Assembly: GCF_015694425.1 (NCBI RefSeq)
Contig: NZ_JADQDN010000009.1
Coordinates: forward strand, 62,001-126,000
Source of the DNA: Microvirga terrestris
GTDB lineage: Bacteria; Pseudomonadota; Alphaproteobacteria; Rhizobiales; Beijerinckiaceae
Reading direction: 5' to 3'
Length of the DNA stretch: 64,000 nucleotides
The notes beneath the pieces were generated by a model. The model saw only the letters and a program-made list of their open reading frames with translations, did not search any database and was not told the DNA's origin. The position numbers were made by a program, and so were the translations under genes. Below, piece after piece: positions 61,733-64,000 of the stretch (position 1 is its first letter; every line of letters begins with the position of its first letter).

Positions 61733-63055
61733 TTACTCGCGTTCGATGCGAATGACTTGGGGCGGCTCGGCAATAAGACCATCCCCCGTAATTTTTTCCA
61801 GGGCGGAGCGGATCGAAGCTTCCGTCGCCGCATAGGTGATGAGCACCAGCGGAACTGGCGTGCCCGAACGGCCGTGCGGGTCTTTGTTTGCTGCGGTTTC
61901 GGAACGCTTCTGGAGAATGCTCTCAAGGGAAATGTCCGCCTCGGCCATCCGTGTCGCTACGCCAGCGGCAACGCCCGGGCGGTCATGGACGGTGAGGCGG
62001 ATGTAGTAACCGCCCTCATGGCGCTGCATGGGCGCGCGGGGCGCCTTTTCCAGCTGGTCGATGGGCGCACCAAAGAGCGGCTGCACATTGCCGGTTGCCA
62101 CATCGGCAATATCCGCCACGACGGCGGAAGCAGTGGCGTCCCCACCCGCCCCCGGCCCGATCAGGGTCAGCTCGCGCACTGCGTCCGCATCAATGGTCAC
62201 CGCGTTCGTCACGCCCATGACCTGGGCGATGGAAGAGGTCCTGGGCACCATGGTCGGATGGACGCGCTGCTCGATGCCAGTTTTCGTGCGCTCGGCCACG
62301 CCCAGAAGCTTGATGCGGAAGCCCAGCTCCTTCGCCATTGTGAGGTCGAGCGGCGCGATGGACGAAATGCCCTCCACGTAGATCGCCTCCGCATCGATCT
62401 GCGTACCGAAGGCAAGACTGGTAAGGATGGCGAGCTTGTGGGCCGTGTCGAAACCTTCGACGTCGAAGGTCGGATCGGCTTCCGCGTAGCCGAGACGCTG
62501 GGCGTCCTTGAGGCACTCCTGGAAGGTCAGGCCCTCCAGCTCCATCCGGGAGAGGATGTAGTTGCAGGTGCCGTTGAGGATGCCGTAGAGGCGCGAGATA
62601 CGATTCGCCGGCAGGGCCTCGCGCAGGGTCTTAATGATCGGTATGCCGCCGGCGACGGAAGCCTCGAAGGCTAGCGATACGCCCTTATCCTCGGCGAGCT
62701 TAGCCAGCTCAAGCCCGTGCTTGGCAAGCAGCGCCTTGTTGGCTGTCACCACGTGCTTGCTGTGGGAGAGCGCCCTGCGCACCGTCTCCAGCGCTGCCCC
62801 GTCCGCCCCGCCCACGAGTTCGACGACGCAATCCACGTCCGTTGCACCGGCAAGGTCCACGGGATTGTCGAACCACGTGAAGTGCGAGAGGTCGAATCCA
62901 CGGTCCTTGGACCTGTCGCGGGCTGAGATGGCCATAACCTGAACGGGCCTTCCGCCGCGCTGGGTGATGGCCTCGTTCTGACGGTCGAGGATGCGAATGA
63001 CCGATGCGCCGACGGTGCCGAGGCCGGCAATACCGACCCGAAGGGGACGTGTCAC
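61733..63055 (-). CDS. hom: Homoserine dehydrogenase
   Basis: 440 residues. NAD(P) motif GIAGLGTVGASVIRIL, the family signature GADGAALETVRRALSHSKHVVTANKALL and substrate region GGIPIIKTLREALPANRISRLYGILNGTCN. A C-terminal ACT domain (LTVHDRPGVAAGVATRMAEADISLESILQ) should bind threonine for feedback. It reduces aspartate semialdehyde to homoserine for threonine and methionine. Confidence 0.96.
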   Translation of the reverse strand: MTRPLRVGIAGLGTVGASVIRILDRQNEAITQRGGRPVQVMAISARDRSKDRGFDLSHFTWFDNPVDLAGATDVDCVVELVGGADGAALETVRRALSHSKHVVTANKALLAKHGLELAKLAEDKGVSLAFEASVAGGIPIIKTLREALPANRISRLYGILNGTCNYILSRMELEGLTFQECLKDAQRLGYAEADPTFDVEGFDTAHKLAILTSLAFGTQIDAEAIYVEGISSIAPLDLTMAKELGFRIKLLGVAERTKTGIEQRVHPTMVPRTSSIAQVMGVTNAVTIDADAVRELTLIGPGAGGDATASAVVADIADVATGNVQPLFGAPIDQLEKAPRAPMQRHEGGYYIRLTVHDRPGVAAGVATRMAEADISLESILQKRSETAANKDPHGRSGTPVPLVLITYAATEASIRSALEKITGDGLIAEPPQVIRIERE

Positions 63056-63166
63056 GAACAGCAGCTCCTTGAAAATCTCGGGCTGCTTTTACGACCGCCG
63101 GGGTTCCATGTCCATGCGGACCAGAACCCAGGTCACAGGCATCGGCATGAATTTCTGCGATTTGGA

Positions 63167-64000
63167 TCAGACCCGCCGAACCATCGGAACCACGTTGTGG
63201 AGGGTCTGGTCCGCGCTGTCGAAGAACTTGCGGATGTTGCGGGCGGCTTGACGGATGCGCTGCTCATTTTCCACAAGGGCAATCCGCACGTAATCGTCCC
63301 CGTGCTCGCCGAAGCCGATACCGGGCGCGACCGCCACATCGGCTTTCTCCACCAGGAGCTTGGAGAACTCAAGGCTGCCCATGGGGCGGAATTTTTCGGG
63401 GATCTGCACCCAGGCGAACATGGAAGCCGTGGGCACCGGCACGTCCCAGCCCGCCTTCGCGAAGGAATCGACCATCACATCCCGGCGGCGCTTGTAGGTG
63501 GCGCGCATCTCGCGAATGCAGTCGTCCGGCCCGTTCAGCGCGGCAGTGGCCGCCACCTGCACCGGCGTGAAGGCGCCGTAATCGAGATAGGATTTCACCC
63601 GTGCAAGCGCCGCCAGAAGCCGCTCGTTGCCGACCGCGAAGCCGATGCGCCAGCCGGCCATGGAGAAGGTCTTGGACATGGAGGTGAACTCAACGGCCAC
63701 GTCCATGGCGCCGGGCACCTGGAGGATCGATGGTGGCGGGTTCGCCTCGTCGAAATAGACCTCGGAGTAAGCGAGGTCCGACAACAGAATCAGTTCGTGC
63801 TTCTTGGCGAAAGCAACAAGATCCCGGTAGAAGTCGAGCGACGCCACATAGGCGGTCGGGTTCGACGGATAGCAGACCACGAGGGCCACGGGTTTCGGAA
63901 TCGAATGGGCCACGGCCCGCTCGGCCGCGATGAAGAAGTCGGGGGTCGGCTCGGCCGGAACGGACCGGATGACGCCGCCAGCCATCAGGAAGCCGAAGGC
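63167..64000 (-). CDS. Aminotransferase class I/II (AlaC/LL-DAP aminotransferase-like), partial
   Basis: 278 residues visible; the 5' end is outside the window (the frame stays open to 64000 and reads AFGFLMAGGV before the apparent Met at 63985). PLP-lysine region TSMSKTFSMAGWRIGFAVG; VVCYPSNPTAYVASLDFYRDLVAFAKK fits the AlaC/LL-diaminopimelate aminotransferase group. It probably makes alanine or aminates a pyruvate-like acid and is upstream of hom on the same strand. Confidence 0.9.
   Translation of the reverse strand, partial: AFGFLMAGGVIRSVPAEPTPDFFIAAERAVAHSIPKPVALVVCYPSNPTAYVASLDFYRDLVAFAKKHELILLSDLAYSEVYFDEANPPPSILQVPGAMDVAVEFTSMSKTFSMAGWRIGFAVGNERLLAALARVKSYLDYGAFTPVQVAATAALNGPDDCIREMRATYKRRRDVMVDSFAKAGWDVPVPTASMFAWVQIPEKFRPMGSLEFSKLLVEKADVAVAPGIGFGEHGDDYVRIALVENEQRIRQAARNIRKFFDSADQTLHNVVPMVRRV

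Overview
The window is a stretch of high-GC chromosomal DNA from an alphaproteobacterium. It most likely comes from the Hyphomicrobiales (Rhizobiales), close to Methylobacteriaceae such as Microvirga or Methylobacterium. The evidence is gene content rather than a marker gene: an NDUFS4-type complex I accessory protein, a SUV3-type RNA helicase, a DUF6894 protein, a HisKA_2/HWE-type kinase fused to a receiver, a PAS-kinase/response-regulator operon, a form II cox (CO dehydrogenase-like) cluster, and the order aminotransferase - hom - glpX - recJ. The genus is inference. I see no prophage, insertion sequence, plasmid replication gene or CRISPR array.

Layout. 1-3.7 kb: a small helix-hairpin-helix protein and a secreted RTX/SdrD-type protein. 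3.7-7.2 kb: a three-gene two-component operon. 7.5-10.2 kb: an ATP-grasp (PGM1-like) ligase convergent with purT. 10.5-11.8 kb: a small unknown protein and an EamA exporter. 11.97-15.8 kb: a four-gene type III polyketide synthase operon (PKS, methyltransferase, flavoprotein, methyltransferase), the best natural-product candidate here. 15.8-25.2 kb: an ankyrin protein, then a purine/nucleoside region (nucleoside hydrolase, adenine deaminase, a second deaminase, a complete Pot-type ABC transporter, a phosphoribosyltransferase). 25.2-34.5 kb: M20 hydrolase, SUV3 helicase, prolyl oligopeptidase, small membrane proteins and a spore-photoproduct-lyase-like radical SAM protein. 34.5-39.5 kb: an SDR and a hydroxyproline catabolic operon (hypD-hypE-hypO order on the minus strand) with a divergent FCD/GntR regulator and a clear palindromic operator. 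39.5-47.4 kb: TVP38 protein, tRNA-Arg, NDUFS4-like, tRNA-Pro, a gene-poor interval with two oppositely oriented intrinsic terminators (candidate small RNAs), DUF192, double cold-shock, sirtuin, DUF1624, an orphan acyl-carrier-like protein behind an AT-rich palindromic promoter, KDPGal aldolase and small secreted proteins. 47.4-57.5 kb: a divergent molybdenum hydroxylase locus. The minus-strand arm carries the maturation genes (split XdhC, molybdopterin-binding protein, MocA-like); the plus-strand arm carries an IscU-like protein, coxG, coxS, coxL, coxM, coxD and coxE. 57.6-64 kb: tRNA-Glu, recJ with a long structured leader behind a strong promoter, a GNAT, a palindromic repeat, glpX, hom and the start-truncated end of an aminotransferase.

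How it works together. Three catabolic or uptake modules are visible: purine salvage, hydroxyproline to the 2-oxoglutarate semialdehyde level, and a CO/aldehyde/purine-type molybdenum hydroxylase. The PKS operon probably makes a lipidic phenol that is O- or C-methylated and hydroxylated. The main unexplained features are the RNA-like intervals at 41.1-41.4 kb and 59.6-59.98 kb, the orphan carrier protein, and the IscU-like protein that lacks its third cysteine.
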